A stretch of 64,000 nucleotides of DNA from JAAEPI01 sp964352625 (GTDB lineage Bacteria; Bacteroidota; Bacteroidia; Cytophagales; Cyclobacteriaceae): the NCBI GenBank assembly GCA_964352625.1, contig CAYGSD010000007.1:62001-126000 (forward strand), in the 5' to 3' direction. This document shows positions 9,033 to 17,320 of this stretch, piece by piece (the first letter of the stretch is position 1; the number at the start of each line of letters is the position of its first letter). The notes below the pieces were generated by a model. That model was given only the letters and a program-made list of their open reading frames with translations, did not search any database and had not been told where the DNA came from. A program made the translations under genes and the position numbers.

Positions 9033-9033
9033 C

Positions 9034-9041
9034 TACCTTTG
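9034..9041 (+). promoter_or_regulatory. Candidate -7 promoter element (TAnnTTTG) for the Nudix gene
   Basis: TACCTTTG matches the Bacteroidota -7 consensus TAnnTTTG exactly and ends four bases before the ATG at 9046, so the transcript would be leaderless or nearly so. I see no good -33 TTG at the expected spacing. Confidence 0.4.
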
Positions 9042-9045
9042 ATTA

Positions 9046-9594
9046 ATGAGCGCTATGCCAAACCCTTGGAAAACTCTATCGACCAAGAAAATCTACGACA
9101 ATCCGTGGATCAGCCTAAACGAGGATCAAATCATCAATCCATCCGGCGGAGAAGGCATCTACGGTACGGTTCATTTCAAGAACTTGGCGATCGGCATCCT
9201 GCCACTTGATGAAGAAATGAACACATGGCTGGTAGGCCAATGGCGCTACCCACTCAACGAATACTCCTGGGAAATCCCAATGGGTGGAGGCCAGCTAAAC
9301 ATAAATCCGATAGATTCAGCCAAGCGCGAGCTCAAGGAAGAAACTGGAATCACCGCCAAAAAATGGGTCGAGATCATCAAAATACATTTATCCAACTGTG
9401 TGAGTGATGAGGTCGGGTATGGATTTCTGGCGACTGATCTGACTTTTGGGGAAACCAACTTTGACGAAACAGAGGATTTAGAAATTCGAAAGCTGCCTTT
9501 CTCTGAAGCGCTGCAAATGTGTCTAGACGGCAAAATCACTGACAGCCTTAGTGTGGCGACCATCCTGAAAGCAGATAGAATGTTCAATCCATAG
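9046..9594 (+). CDS. Nudix hydrolase (ADP-ribose pyrophosphatase-like)
   Basis: A 182-residue Nudix enzyme that probably hydrolyses a nucleoside diphosphate sugar such as ADP-ribose. The Nudix box is at about residues 84-106: GGGQLNINPIDSAKRELKEE then TGI. The catalytic REL-x-EE-x-G core that binds divalent metal is intact. The earlier glutamate of the textbook GX5E half of the box is replaced by isoleucine, which occurs in some ADP-ribose pyrophosphatase-like subfamilies but is worth noting. The YPLNEYSWEIPMGGG stretch before the box resembles NUDT5/ADPRase-type substrate loops. The start is the ATG at 9046, with ATG 9055 as an alternative. It is a single gene between a TAnnTTTG element and the terminator at 9632. 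Confidence 0.88.
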   Translation: MSAMPNPWKTLSTKKIYDNPWISLNEDQIINPSGGEGIYGTVHFKNLAIGILPLDEEMNTWLVGQWRYPLNEYSWEIPMGGGQLNINPIDSAKRELKEETGITAKKWVEIIKIHLSNCVSDEVGYGFLATDLTFGETNFDETEDLEIRKLPFSEALQMCLDGKITDSLSVATILKADRMFNP

Positions 9595-9631
9595 TTATTC
9601 TGTCCAATAAGTACTCCTATGTAACAAACCC

Positions 9632-9661
9632 AAAAACCTCCGATACATCGGAGGTTTTTTT
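9632..9661 (+). terminator. Rho-independent terminator after the Nudix gene
   Basis: AAAAACCTCCGAT and ATCGGAGGTTTTTT form a long perfect stem with a tiny loop and a T-tract, 37 bp past the stop codon. The A-tract on the other side would let it work in both directions. Confidence 0.9.
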
Positions 9662-9861
9662 ATGCCCAAGCTTCACTAAGCTGTTCAATAAATCACCGGA
9701 TTAGCTGATGTTTTCAATAAAATCTCAATACCTCATTGAATTTTCCATCAAAAAACCAACGATTTACACACTTCAAATTCAATCGAGTATTTTTTTAAAC
9801 CGTATTCGATGAATATTTCGCATATTTTATCTTGTCTAGTATTTATTCGAGCTATCAAATC

Positions 9862-9869
9862 TAGTTTTG
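9862..9869 (+). promoter_or_regulatory. Candidate -7 element for the porin-amtB transcript
   Basis: TAGTTTTG fits TAnnTTTG exactly. It lies 78 bp before the porin start codon in a 286-bp very A/T-rich gap (9662-9947) that holds no gene. The nearest upstream TTG (9832) is 27 bp away, longer than the usual spacing, so this is only a candidate. The rest of the gap shows no RNA motif that I recognise. Confidence 0.3.
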
Positions 9870-9947
9870 CTGCAAATACTTATTCTAACGGATCAAAAAC
9901 ATACCGAAATAGATAAGAATTACATTTTTAAACCTAAAACTTAGAAA

Positions 9948-10967
9948 ATGAAGACTAGCAAAAACGTATTAATGGTAATGTTCGCAGTAGCAAGCATGAT
10001 TTTCGCAACTCAGGTCGCAGCACAGGATGAAGAAGAAGATGAGTCCCTTCAAATCTCTGGCTCAGTAGATGCATACTATAAGTATGACTTTTCCGGCAAG
10101 GCCAATCAACCGACATGGTTCATGACAGATCAGAATTCTATGTCTATTGGTATGGTCAATGTAGTGTTGAGCCAAACCAAAGGAAAAGTGACTTTTGTAG
10201 GCGATGTAGCATTCGGGCCAAGAGGAGATGGATCTGGTGATGTTTCAGGAGCGGCAACTGCTCCAGGATCTATTCAAAACTTATATGTTTCCTATGCAGC
10301 TGGTGAGAAACTTTCTTTCACTGCCGGTTTCATGGGAACATTTGTGGGATATGAAGTGATTTCTCCATCGGCCAACTTCAACTATTCTGGTTCATACTTG
10401 TTCAGCAATGGGCCATTCCAAAATGCTGGATTCAAAGCCGACTATGCTATTAGCGATAAAGTAGGTGTGATGGTAGGCGTATTCTCTTCTGCTTGGGATA
10501 GCTACACGGCTAATCCGAGTCTGGGAATGGATAATATAGGTGCTCAGCTTTCTGTTGCACCAGTAGACGGATGGGATATCTACTTGAACTACTTAGGTGG
10601 GTCACTATTCCAGCAATGGGATGTTACCACCGGCTACCAGATTTCAGACCCGCTTTACCTAGGATTAAATGTATCTGAGAACCTGAATTATGGCGGAGAT
10701 GAAACAGGATTCTTCGGTATCGCTGGTTATGCTCAGTACGCCATAACCGATGCAACTTCTTTAGGCGTCAGATATGAAAATTTTGACGACAAGGATACGG
10801 CTACTTATAGCTCGTTCACCTTTTCCTTGAACATAGTAGAAGGCCCACTTACAATCATTCCCGAATTCAGATTTGATACTGCAGATCAGGACGTCTTCCT
10901 GGACAGTGATGCAGCAGCTACTGACGGGTTCAGTCAATTCGGTATTGGCCTTGTCTACAGCTTCTAA
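9948..10967 (+). CDS. Outer-membrane beta-barrel porin (BBP2-like)
   Basis: The 339-residue protein has a signal peptide cut after VAAQ (about residue 25) and an acidic linker (DEEEDE). It then forms a barrel of alternating strands: ISGSVDAYYKYDFSG, GMVNVVLSQTKGKVTFVGDV, LSFTAGFMGTFVGYE, and so on, with the C-terminal FGIGLVYSF ending in phenylalanine as outer-membrane assembly signals do. The opening strand with Y-Y-K-Y-D-F and the short 'NQ' plug-like loop are like the BBP2 putative porin family. It lies 34 bp upstream of amtB, an arrangement often seen in this phylum, so it probably lets ammonium or another small nitrogen source cross the outer membrane. The substrate is inferred from neighbourhood only. 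Confidence 0.82.
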   Translation: MKTSKNVLMVMFAVASMIFATQVAAQDEEEDESLQISGSVDAYYKYDFSGKANQPTWFMTDQNSMSIGMVNVVLSQTKGKVTFVGDVAFGPRGDGSGDVSGAATAPGSIQNLYVSYAAGEKLSFTAGFMGTFVGYEVISPSANFNYSGSYLFSNGPFQNAGFKADYAISDKVGVMVGVFSSAWDSYTANPSLGMDNIGAQLSVAPVDGWDIYLNYLGGSLFQQWDVTTGYQISDPLYLGLNVSENLNYGGDETGFFGIAGYAQYAITDATSLGVRYENFDDKDTATYSSFTFSLNIVEGPLTIIPEFRFDTADQDVFLDSDAAATDGFSQFGIGLVYSF

Positions 10968-11001
10968 AAAATCAATTAACCACCTATTAACTAAATAAAT
11001 T

Positions 11002-12300
11002 ATGAAACGATTTTTATCACTACTTCCGATTCTGGGACTGCTGCTTATTCCGGCAACAGCCTTTGGTCAGGACGGTGAAGTTTCCTTGGGACTCTTTACT
11101 GCCAACAACGTATGGATGATGCTCGCCACTGCGCTCGTGTTCATCATGCACTTAGGATTTGCCGGTGTTGAGGCGGGTTTCGGCCAGTCAAAAAACACCG
11201 TGAACATCCTATTCAAAAACACTTTGACTCCTATTATAGGAATCATCACGTATTTCATTTGTGGATTCAACCTGATGTACCCTGGATTTGACGTGCCGGG
11301 TTGGTTCGGATTTGCGGGATTCGGCATTGGATCATCGGAAACCGCTGATGTAACGACTGCTTACGCAAGCGGCGGATACACTTGGTGGACAGACTTCTTG
11401 TTTCAAGCCATGTTTGCCGCCACTGCCGCTACTATTGTTTCTGGGGCCGTAGCTGAGCGAATCAAACTTAGCGCCTACATGATTTTCACTGTATTCTTTG
11501 TGGGGGTTGTATATCCTATCATCGGTAGCTGGAAATGGGGCGGTGGAGTCCTCGACGATTGGGGATTCTATGATTTCGCAGGATCCACTCTGGTTCACTC
11601 TGTGGGTGGATGGGGAGCGCTTGCCGGCATCATCTTGTTAGGCCCAAGACTTGGGAAATACGTGGATGGAAAAGTGATCGACAAGCCGGGTTCTTCTGTG
11701 CCCTTGGCTGTTATCGGGGTTTTCCTCCTTTGGTTGGGATGGTTCGGTTTCAACGGAGGCTCGGTACTTTCCGGTGATCCAGCTTTGACTTCATTCGTGC
11801 TAGTTACGACTTCTCTTGCAGCTTGTGCAGGCGGACTTGGAGGTTTCCTCATGAGCTACATCGTTTTCAAAAGGATGGATTTGGGCATGGTATTGAATGG
11901 TATTCTTGCTGGTTTGGTTGGGATCACTGCCGGTGCTGACGTCATCGAGCCCAACAACGCCTTGCTAGTTGGTTTCATTGCCGGATTGTTAGTAGTACTT
12001 TCTGCTATCACACTGGACAAATTCAAGTTAGATGATATGGTAGGTGCCGTTTCTGTTCACTTGACTTGTGGAATCTGGGGGACTCTCGCAGTAGGCATCT
12101 TCTCAACAAACCCGGATCACTCTTTCGTGACTCAACTTATAGGAGTGGCCGTTTGTGGAGTTGCTGCTTTCACTGCTGCTTTCGTGATCTTCTTCGTATT
12201 GAAAAAGACGATCGGCATCAGAGTTTCCAAAGAGCACGAAGAAGCAGGATTGGATAGCCACGAGCACGGCATCAGAGGCTATACCATCGTCACAGAATAA
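11002..12300 (+). CDS. amtB: Ammonium transporter
   Basis: A 432-residue Amt/Rh family channel in the inner membrane that conducts ammonium or ammonia. A cleavable N-terminal signal (MKRFLSLLPILGLLLIPATAFG) precedes eleven predicted transmembrane helices. The twin pore histidines are in STLVHSVGGWGALAG (about residues 195-209) and VSVHLTCGIWGTLAVG (about 350-365). The phenylalanine gate region is present (DFLFQAMFAATAATIVSGA), as is the short cytoplasmic C-terminus (RVSKEHEEAGLDSHEHG), which is the contact site for a PII protein. No glnK/PII gene follows; transcription stops at the hairpin at 12345. Together with the gltBD pair 9 kb away this makes the region rich in nitrogen assimilation genes. 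Confidence 0.97.
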   Translation: MKRFLSLLPILGLLLIPATAFGQDGEVSLGLFTANNVWMMLATALVFIMHLGFAGVEAGFGQSKNTVNILFKNTLTPIIGIITYFICGFNLMYPGFDVPGWFGFAGFGIGSSETADVTTAYASGGYTWWTDFLFQAMFAATAATIVSGAVAERIKLSAYMIFTVFFVGVVYPIIGSWKWGGGVLDDWGFYDFAGSTLVHSVGGWGALAGIILLGPRLGKYVDGKVIDKPGSSVPLAVIGVFLLWLGWFGFNGGSVLSGDPALTSFVLVTTSLAACAGGLGGFLMSYIVFKRMDLGMVLNGILAGLVGITAGADVIEPNNALLVGFIAGLLVVLSAITLDKFKLDDMVGAVSVHLTCGIWGTLAVGIFSTNPDHSFVTQLIGVAVCGVAAFTAAFVIFFVLKKTIGIRVSKEHEEAGLDSHEHGIRGYTIVTE

Positions 12301-12344
12301 GACATTTAAGATTACCTTTTGGTTGAGGTTAGGTTAACTTGATT

Positions 12345-12373
12345 AAAAGCCCCGGCATTCGCTGGGGCTTTTT
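12345..12373 (+). terminator. Rho-independent terminator after amtB
   Basis: AAAAGCCCC pairs with GGGGCTTTTT around a ten-base loop, 44 bp past the amtB stop codon, with a T-tract. Confidence 0.88.
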
Positions 12374-12500
12374 CTTTGTGGCAAAGTCGAATCAAGCAGC
12401 CACGTTCCTATTCATCCTGAAAATACGCCTGTTCGGTTCGTAATATTACTAGGAGGCCCCTAGCTCCTACACTTTTGGCTTGTAATCAAATAGATAAGTC

Positions 12501-14654
12501 ATGCAAAAGCTACTCTTCTTACTCGCTTCCCTCCTTCTGACCTGGTCACTTCAAGCTCAAAAAATAGAGGGACAAATCACAGACAAATCTGGCGAAGGCA
12601 TCATCGGAGTGAATGTGTACCTGGACGGCACCTACGACGGAGCATCCACAGACATCAACGGTAATTTTTCATTTCTTACCTCAGAAAAAGACAGTCTCAT
12701 TCTAGTCGTAAGTGCAGTTGGTTTTAAAGAACAAAAGCTCCCTATCATTCTTGGTAAGGAAAACGTGAAACTTCAAATTGAACTTAAAGAAGAGGTTAAT
12801 CAACTTTCAGGCGTCACCATCACCGCAGGGAGTTTTGAGGCTAGTGATGAAAAGAAAGCTGTGATCCTGAAGCCGCTTGACATTGCCATGACCGCTGGTG
12901 CTACGGCCGATATAGTAGGCGCCTTGAACACCCTCCCCGGCACAACCACAAATGGTGAATCCGGGCGATTGTTCGTCAGAGGTGGTACAGATACCGAAAC
13001 CCAGGCTTTTATTGATGGCGTGCTCGTTCATAGTTTTTATGGAGCTGCTCCGAACAATGTTCCATCAAGAAGTCGTTTCTCTCCCTTCCTTTTCAAGGGC
13101 ACCTTCTTTAGCTCGGGTGGCTATTCTGCCGAGTACGGTCAGGCCCTTTCTTCGGTGCTTTCTTTGACTTCTAATGACATCCCTGACGAAACACGCAGTG
13201 ACATTTCCCTAATGACTGTAGGCACGGATGTGGCGCACACCCAAAAATGGGAAAATGGCTCAATCTACGGTCAAGTCCAATACACAAATCTTGACCCTTA
13301 CAATAGTCTCATCAATCAGGAATACAAGTGGGAGAAAGGATTCACATCAATGAACAGCACCTTCATGCTTCGACAAAAACTGACCAAAAATGATATGTTG
13401 AAAGTCTATGCCAACATCGACCAAAGTGGTTTCACTGTCAACTTCCCAAACATCGATTCTCCAGACTTAATGCGAGTGGATTTAACCAACAAGAATCTTT
13501 ACCTAAACTCCAGCTACCAACGAGCAATTGGAGAAAATAGCAACGGATACATCGGCGCTTCGTACGGCAAGACGATCGAGGATTTGATGGCCGACAGCCT
13601 GACTGTGAATGACGTTCAGGAAGGCTATCACTTCAAGACCAATTTCACTACGGACATTTCTCAAGTCACACTCAAAGTTGGTGGAGAAATAATGGGGGCC
13701 ACTCGCACAGAGGATGCGGCCATTCCATCAGAAGACTATCCTGAAGCAGCATTCGAAAACACCATCACATCTGGTTTTGTAGAGGTTGACTATTACGTTT
13801 CCAATAGCCTGACCCTTCGATCAGGACTTAGAGCGGAGAATTACTCGCTCCTTTCTTACACAGGCCTGACTCCCCGCCTTTCCATGGCGCTCAAAACAGG
13901 CGACAATTCTCAGCTTTCTCTTGCTTATGGGAAATTCCATCAGCTGCCGACGAGCAATATTCTGATTCGCTCCACACAGGTCATTCCTGAAAAAGCCGAT
14001 CACTATATTTTAAGTTTTCAGAAAATCAAATCGAGCAGAATATTCCGAGCAGAGGTGTACAGAAAAGACTACCGACGATTGGTGAAGTTTGATCAGGAAT
14101 TTGATGCCAACTCCTACACTAACAAAGGACGCGGATATGCGCAAGGTGTGGACCTTTTCTACCGAGACGGCAAGAGCATCAAGAACGGTGACTTCTGGAT
14201 CACCTACTCGTACCTAGACACCAAGCGGGATTTCCTGAACTACCCCAAACTGGCTCAGCCATCCTTCGCAGCTAAGCACAATTTCTCGGTTGTTTACAAG
14301 CACTTCATTACCAGATTAAAAACCCAAATTGGGGCAGCCTATCGCTTCAATTCCGGCCGTCCGTACGATGATCCAAACAGTGATCAGTTCAACTCCGGGA
14401 CGACCAAAAACTTCGGCGACCTCAGCTTCAATTTGGCCTATCTCCACAGACAAAACATCATCCTCTACGCCTCAGCGACTAATCTACTCGGAAGAAACAA
14501 TGTCTTTGGGTATGAATTTGAGCAAGACCCTGGCGCAGATAATGTCTACGATTCACGACCGATCACTCAGCCCGCCAAGCGATTCCTTTTCGTTGGGCTG
14601 TTCATCACCCTGACCAAAGACAAGAGCAAAAACAACCTTCAAAATCTTAACTAA
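12501..14654 (+). CDS. TonB-dependent receptor with CarboxypepD_reg-like N-terminal domain
   Basis: The 717-residue outer-membrane receptor has a signal peptide (MQKLLFLLASLLLTWSLQAQ). A CarboxypepD_reg-like domain follows at about residues 21-100 (IEGQITDKSGEGIIGVNVYL, STDINGNFSFLTSEKDS). A plug domain lies at about 120-230 (IVGALNTLPGTTTNGESGRL, VRGGTDTETQAFIDGVLV, YSAEYGQALSSVLSLTS) and the rest is a beta-barrel (about 240-700). It is shorter than many TonB receptors but complete. The substrate is unknown and there is no SusD. The following exported TPR-like gene, 32 bp away, is probably co-transcribed, and the LytS/LytTR pair just beyond may regulate or be regulated with it. A short hydrophilic tail follows the last strand. 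Confidence 0.9.
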   Translation: MQKLLFLLASLLLTWSLQAQKIEGQITDKSGEGIIGVNVYLDGTYDGASTDINGNFSFLTSEKDSLILVVSAVGFKEQKLPIILGKENVKLQIELKEEVNQLSGVTITAGSFEASDEKKAVILKPLDIAMTAGATADIVGALNTLPGTTTNGESGRLFVRGGTDTETQAFIDGVLVHSFYGAAPNNVPSRSRFSPFLFKGTFFSSGGYSAEYGQALSSVLSLTSNDIPDETRSDISLMTVGTDVAHTQKWENGSIYGQVQYTNLDPYNSLINQEYKWEKGFTSMNSTFMLRQKLTKNDMLKVYANIDQSGFTVNFPNIDSPDLMRVDLTNKNLYLNSSYQRAIGENSNGYIGASYGKTIEDLMADSLTVNDVQEGYHFKTNFTTDISQVTLKVGGEIMGATRTEDAAIPSEDYPEAAFENTITSGFVEVDYYVSNSLTLRSGLRAENYSLLSYTGLTPRLSMALKTGDNSQLSLAYGKFHQLPTSNILIRSTQVIPEKADHYILSFQKIKSSRIFRAEVYRKDYRRLVKFDQEFDANSYTNKGRGYAQGVDLFYRDGKSIKNGDFWITYSYLDTKRDFLNYPKLAQPSFAAKHNFSVVYKHFITRLKTQIGAAYRFNSGRPYDDPNSDQFNSGTTKNFGDLSFNLAYLHRQNIILYASATNLLGRNNVFGYEFEQDPGADNVYDSRPITQPAKRFLFVGLFITLTKDKSKNNLQNLN

Positions 14655-14686
14655 TAACATTTTTTAAACTTCAAAACCATACAATT

Positions 14687-15340
14687 ATGAAAATCATATA
14701 CACAACCCTACTCGTCATTTTTGCAACCACATTGACTGCCCAAAATGACAAATTCACTTCCTCGATGGAGGGAGCCATTGCCGAGCTATACCAAGCTCAG
14801 GCACCTACGGACTTTGACCCTGTGATCAACAAACTCAACCGCATCGGACAAGCGGAAAGCAGCAGGTGGGAGCCTCACTATTACGTGGCACTCGGACAAG
14901 TTTTCAAGTCATTCAGATTTCAAGATGTGACTGAGAAAGATCAAATTCTTGACCAAGCACACTCTGCGCTTGACAAGGCGCAAACTGCGGATGCAAACAA
15001 TGCCGAAATCGTGGCGCTCAGAGGATTCATAGACATGATGAAGATCAGCGTAGACCCAGGCACGCGTGGACAAACCCTGACACCAAAAGCAATGGGCGCA
15101 TTCGGCAAAGCAATGGCAATGGATCCTGATAACCCAAGAGCAACTCTATTCATGGCTCAAATGAAAATAGGTATGGCTCAGTTTTTTGGAAACGGAATTG
15201 AGGAACCATGCGCGATGATTAGTTCGGCTGAAAAATTATTCGAAAATTATGAGCCAAAATCTAAGCTTTCACCAATGTGGGGAGCTGATATGATCGGCCA
15301 GTACAAAGAAATGTGCGCAAGCCAAGCAAGCGGAGAATAA
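14687..15340 (+). CDS. Exported TPR-like protein of unknown function
   Basis: A 217-residue protein with a Sec signal peptide (MKIIYTTLLVIFATTLTAQN). The mature part is helical, with a TPR-like arrangement: WEPHYYVALGQVFKSF, ILDQAHSALDKAQTADANN, EIVALRGFIDMMKISVDPG, AMGAFGKAMAMDPDNPRATL. The 'A-x-x-x-DPDNPRA' ending is the classic end of a TPR unit. Two cysteines near the C-terminus (CAMISSAEKLF and EMCASQ) could form a disulphide in the periplasm. It follows the TonB receptor by 32 bp and is probably its operon partner; a role in periplasmic protein-protein contact is inferred. A perfect 32-bp palindrome follows 11 bp after the stop codon. Confidence 0.72.
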   Translation: MKIIYTTLLVIFATTLTAQNDKFTSSMEGAIAELYQAQAPTDFDPVINKLNRIGQAESSRWEPHYYVALGQVFKSFRFQDVTEKDQILDQAHSALDKAQTADANNAEIVALRGFIDMMKISVDPGTRGQTLTPKAMGAFGKAMAMDPDNPRATLFMAQMKIGMAQFFGNGIEEPCAMISSAEKLFENYEPKSKLSPMWGADMIGQYKEMCASQASGE

Positions 15341-15351
15341 AATCAAAATCA

Positions 15352-15383
15352 AGCGGGATCGGACGAATTCGTCCGATCCCGCT
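15352..15383. promoter_or_regulatory. Perfect 32-bp palindrome between two operons (terminator or operator)
   Basis: Two 16-base arms meet with no spacer at a central GAATTC; the left arm begins AGCGGGATCGGAC and the right ends GTCCGATCCCGCT. Only ATTTTG follows, a weak T-tract. The sequence lies 11 bp after the TPR-like gene and 15 bp before the ATG of the LytS-type kinase. It could be a bidirectional terminator for the receptor operon. It could also be a dyad operator, since TATTTTG right after it resembles a -7 element. Confidence 0.6.
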
Positions 15384-15398
15384 ATTTTGCACAAGCAG

Positions 15399-16439
15399 AT
15401 GAAACAGTCCACTAAAGACATTCTCAATAAATGGCTAATCGTTCCCTTCTTGGGCTCGGTGGTCATTGCGTTTTTCACTGAATTAGGTCCCGTACGAAGA
15501 GGCGAATGGCATGAATACATCGAGAGCCTGGTTGTTTCGTTCACCTATTGGTCACTCCTCGCAAACGGAAACGACTACTTCATCTGCCAAATAGACAAGC
15601 GATACTCATGGCTTGAAGCTCCGGTCACGAGAGCTGTTCTTGGTTTAATCACCATGTTCTTGGTTACTATGGTTATTTCAACTGTAGTACTCTATGTACT
15701 GATCGTATTTTACTTTGGCTATGACTTTATAAAAGTTTGGGAACACGATGGTTTCGCGATGTACATCATTCCTGTTTCGATCACTCTTGTGATCTCTCTT
15801 TGGTTACATGGGAAAAACTTTCTTGACGAATGGCGCCAAGCCGCGATTGACGTAGAAAAACTAAAGACCGAGAACGCTAAGTCAAAATTTGAATCGCTGA
15901 GGAGCCAGGTCAATCCGCACTTTCTTTTCAATAGCCTGAACGCCCTTTCCACCCTCGTTTATGCCGATCAAGCCAAGGCGGTAGAATTCATTCAAAAACT
16001 GTCAGGCGTGTATCGCTATGTGCTGGAGCAGCAATCAGAGGAAGTGGTGGAAGTGCAGAAAGAGTTGGATTTTCTAAAATCCTTTGCCTACCTGAATTCC
16101 ATCCGTTTCGGGGACAATTTCAAAGTGGAATACACAGGATTTGAAGACCAAACAAATGGGTTCGTGCCCCCGGTAGTTCTGCAAATGCTCGTCGAGAATT
16201 GCATCAAACACAATGAAATTTCCAAAGAATACAAACTAAGCATTCAGGTGAGGAAAGAGGGGGAAACAATAGTGGTGGAGAACAACATCAATCCGCTTGA
16301 CGCTCCGCGAGTTGATTCGAATGGGCTCGGACTGAGCAACATAGTTTCTAGGTACGAAATGCTCAGCGACCGAAAAGTAGAGATCGAACACACGAAAGAA
16401 AGCTTCATTGTGAAACTTCCAATTCTTGAGCTCTCATGA
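15399..16439 (+). CDS. LytS/YehU-family sensor histidine kinase
   Basis: A 346-residue membrane kinase read from the ATG at 15399 (MKQSTKDILNKWL); a TTG twelve bases upstream is less likely. Three to four transmembrane helices occupy residues about 15-140, with no large sensor domain. A short helix leads into the His_kinase domain: LRSQVNPHFLFNSLNALSTL (about 165-185) contains the phospho-acceptor histidine. An N-box (VLQMLVENCIKHNE) and a G-box (SNGLGLSNIVSRYE) form the ATPase. The stop codon overlaps the start of the LytTR regulator by 4 bp (ATGA), so the two are a translationally coupled two-component system. The signal is unknown; it may serve the adjacent TonB receptor operon. Confidence 0.92.
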   Translation: MKQSTKDILNKWLIVPFLGSVVIAFFTELGPVRRGEWHEYIESLVVSFTYWSLLANGNDYFICQIDKRYSWLEAPVTRAVLGLITMFLVTMVISTVVLYVLIVFYFGYDFIKVWEHDGFAMYIIPVSITLVISLWLHGKNFLDEWRQAAIDVEKLKTENAKSKFESLRSQVNPHFLFNSLNALSTLVYADQAKAVEFIQKLSGVYRYVLEQQSEEVVEVQKELDFLKSFAYLNSIRFGDNFKVEYTGFEDQTNGFVPPVVLQMLVENCIKHNEISKEYKLSIQVRKEGETIVVENNINPLDAPRVDSNGLGLSNIVSRYEMLSDRKVEIEHTKESFIVKLPILELS

Positions 16440-17188
16440 AAGCGCTGATAGTAGAAGATGAAATTCTTGCTTCTGATCGGCTGATGAGCCTGCTGAAAGA
16501 GGCGGACCCGACCATCGAAATCTTGGCCGTGCTGGACTCGGTAAAATCTGTCGTGAACTGGCTGGAGCAAAATGACGAACCCGAGCTCCTATTCCTTGAC
16601 ATTCACCTCGCCGATGGATCCTCTTTTGAGATTTTCAAAAAACGCCCAGTAAACTGTCCGATCATTTTCACCACGGCGTATGACCAATATGCGCTGGATG
16701 CATTCAAAGTAAATAGCCTGGATTATTTGCTTAAGCCGATTGATCCGAAAGAGCTGAAGCGAGCCCTTGGAAAATTTAAGCCTGCAGAGAAGCCAACCAT
16801 CACTTTTGATCCGTCTCTGCTGGAGGCCATGCTCCACCCGCAGAAACAATTCAAAGAGCGATTTATCGTGAAAGTGGGCGAACACATTAAGTCTATCTTA
16901 TCATCGGAAATCACGGCCTTTTACAGCCTGGAAAAGGCAACCTATTTGCTAACCAAAGAGGGCAAAAAATTTCTCGTGGATTACACACTGGATCAACTCG
17001 AAGAGCTGATTGATCCCTCCAGGTTTTTCCGAATCAACAGAAAATACATTGTGGAGATCGACGCGATCAAAGACATCATTTCCTTCTCAAGTCACCGACT
17101 GAAACTGAACGTGACTCACCTGGATGGAGAAGACACCATAGTCGCCAAAGAACGGGTGGGTGGTTTTAAGGAATGGCTGGATAGGTGA
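16436..17188 (+). CDS. LytTR-family response regulator
   Basis: The 250-residue regulator has an N-terminal receiver domain (residues 1-115) with the acidic pair in IVEDE, the phosphorylation site D55 in LLFLDIHLAD, the conserved T79/T80 of FTTAYD and K100 in LLKPID. A linker follows. A LytTR DNA-binding domain spans about 145-250 (FIVKVGEHIKSILSSEITAF, FLVDYTLDQLEELIDPSRFF, RINRKYIVEIDAI). It is encoded directly after the LytS-type kinase with a 4-bp overlap. LytTR regulators bind paired short repeats upstream of their targets; I did not find a convincing pair nearby. This is the last host gene before cassette array 1. Confidence 0.95.
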   Translation: MKALIVEDEILASDRLMSLLKEADPTIEILAVLDSVKSVVNWLEQNDEPELLFLDIHLADGSSFEIFKKRPVNCPIIFTTAYDQYALDAFKVNSLDYLLKPIDPKELKRALGKFKPAEKPTITFDPSLLEAMLHPQKQFKERFIVKVGEHIKSILSSEITAFYSLEKATYLLTKEGKKFLVDYTLDQLEELIDPSRFFRINRKYIVEIDAIKDIISFSSHRLKLNVTHLDGEDTIVAKERVGGFKEWLDR

Positions 17189-17209
17189 TTTGCAATTAAA
17201 AACCTCGGA

Positions 17210-17290
17210 GTGCGCGTTTAACATCCATATAGCAGGATAACGCGCACAACCAGTATATTTGAAAGGTAGATAACGTCCATAGTGGACGTT
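17210..17290. repeat. Two adjacent hairpins at the left flank of cassette array 1
   Basis: GTGCGCGTT (17210) pairs with AACGCGCAC (ending 17247), with ATCC/GGAT as a second inner helix; it may terminate the two-component operon although there is no T-tract. A second hairpin at 17272-17290 has AACGTCCA opposite TGGACGTT with a three-base loop, ending nine bases before the first cassette crossover. The second may be an attI-like or truncated attC element. Confidence 0.55.
17254..17261 (+). promoter_or_regulatory. Candidate -7 element reading into cassette array 1
   Basis: TATATTTG fits TAnnTTTG and lies 38 bp before the first cassette boundary and 59 bp before the first cassette gene. The gap between the cassette boundary and that gene is only 21 bp, too short for a promoter, so a promoter outside the cassette is expected. 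No clear -33 element is seen. Confidence 0.35.
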
Positions 17291-17320
17291 ACATTAATGT
17301 TAGCCACAAAGTAGTAAAAG

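Noticed and set aside
17272..17299. Hairpin AACGTCCA/TGGACGTT followed by GTTACAT taken as an additional cassette boundary
   Set aside because: The implied cassette would be only 11 bp long and no matching inverse core for GTTACATTAATG exists at its end; kept as a possible attI-like or degraded element.
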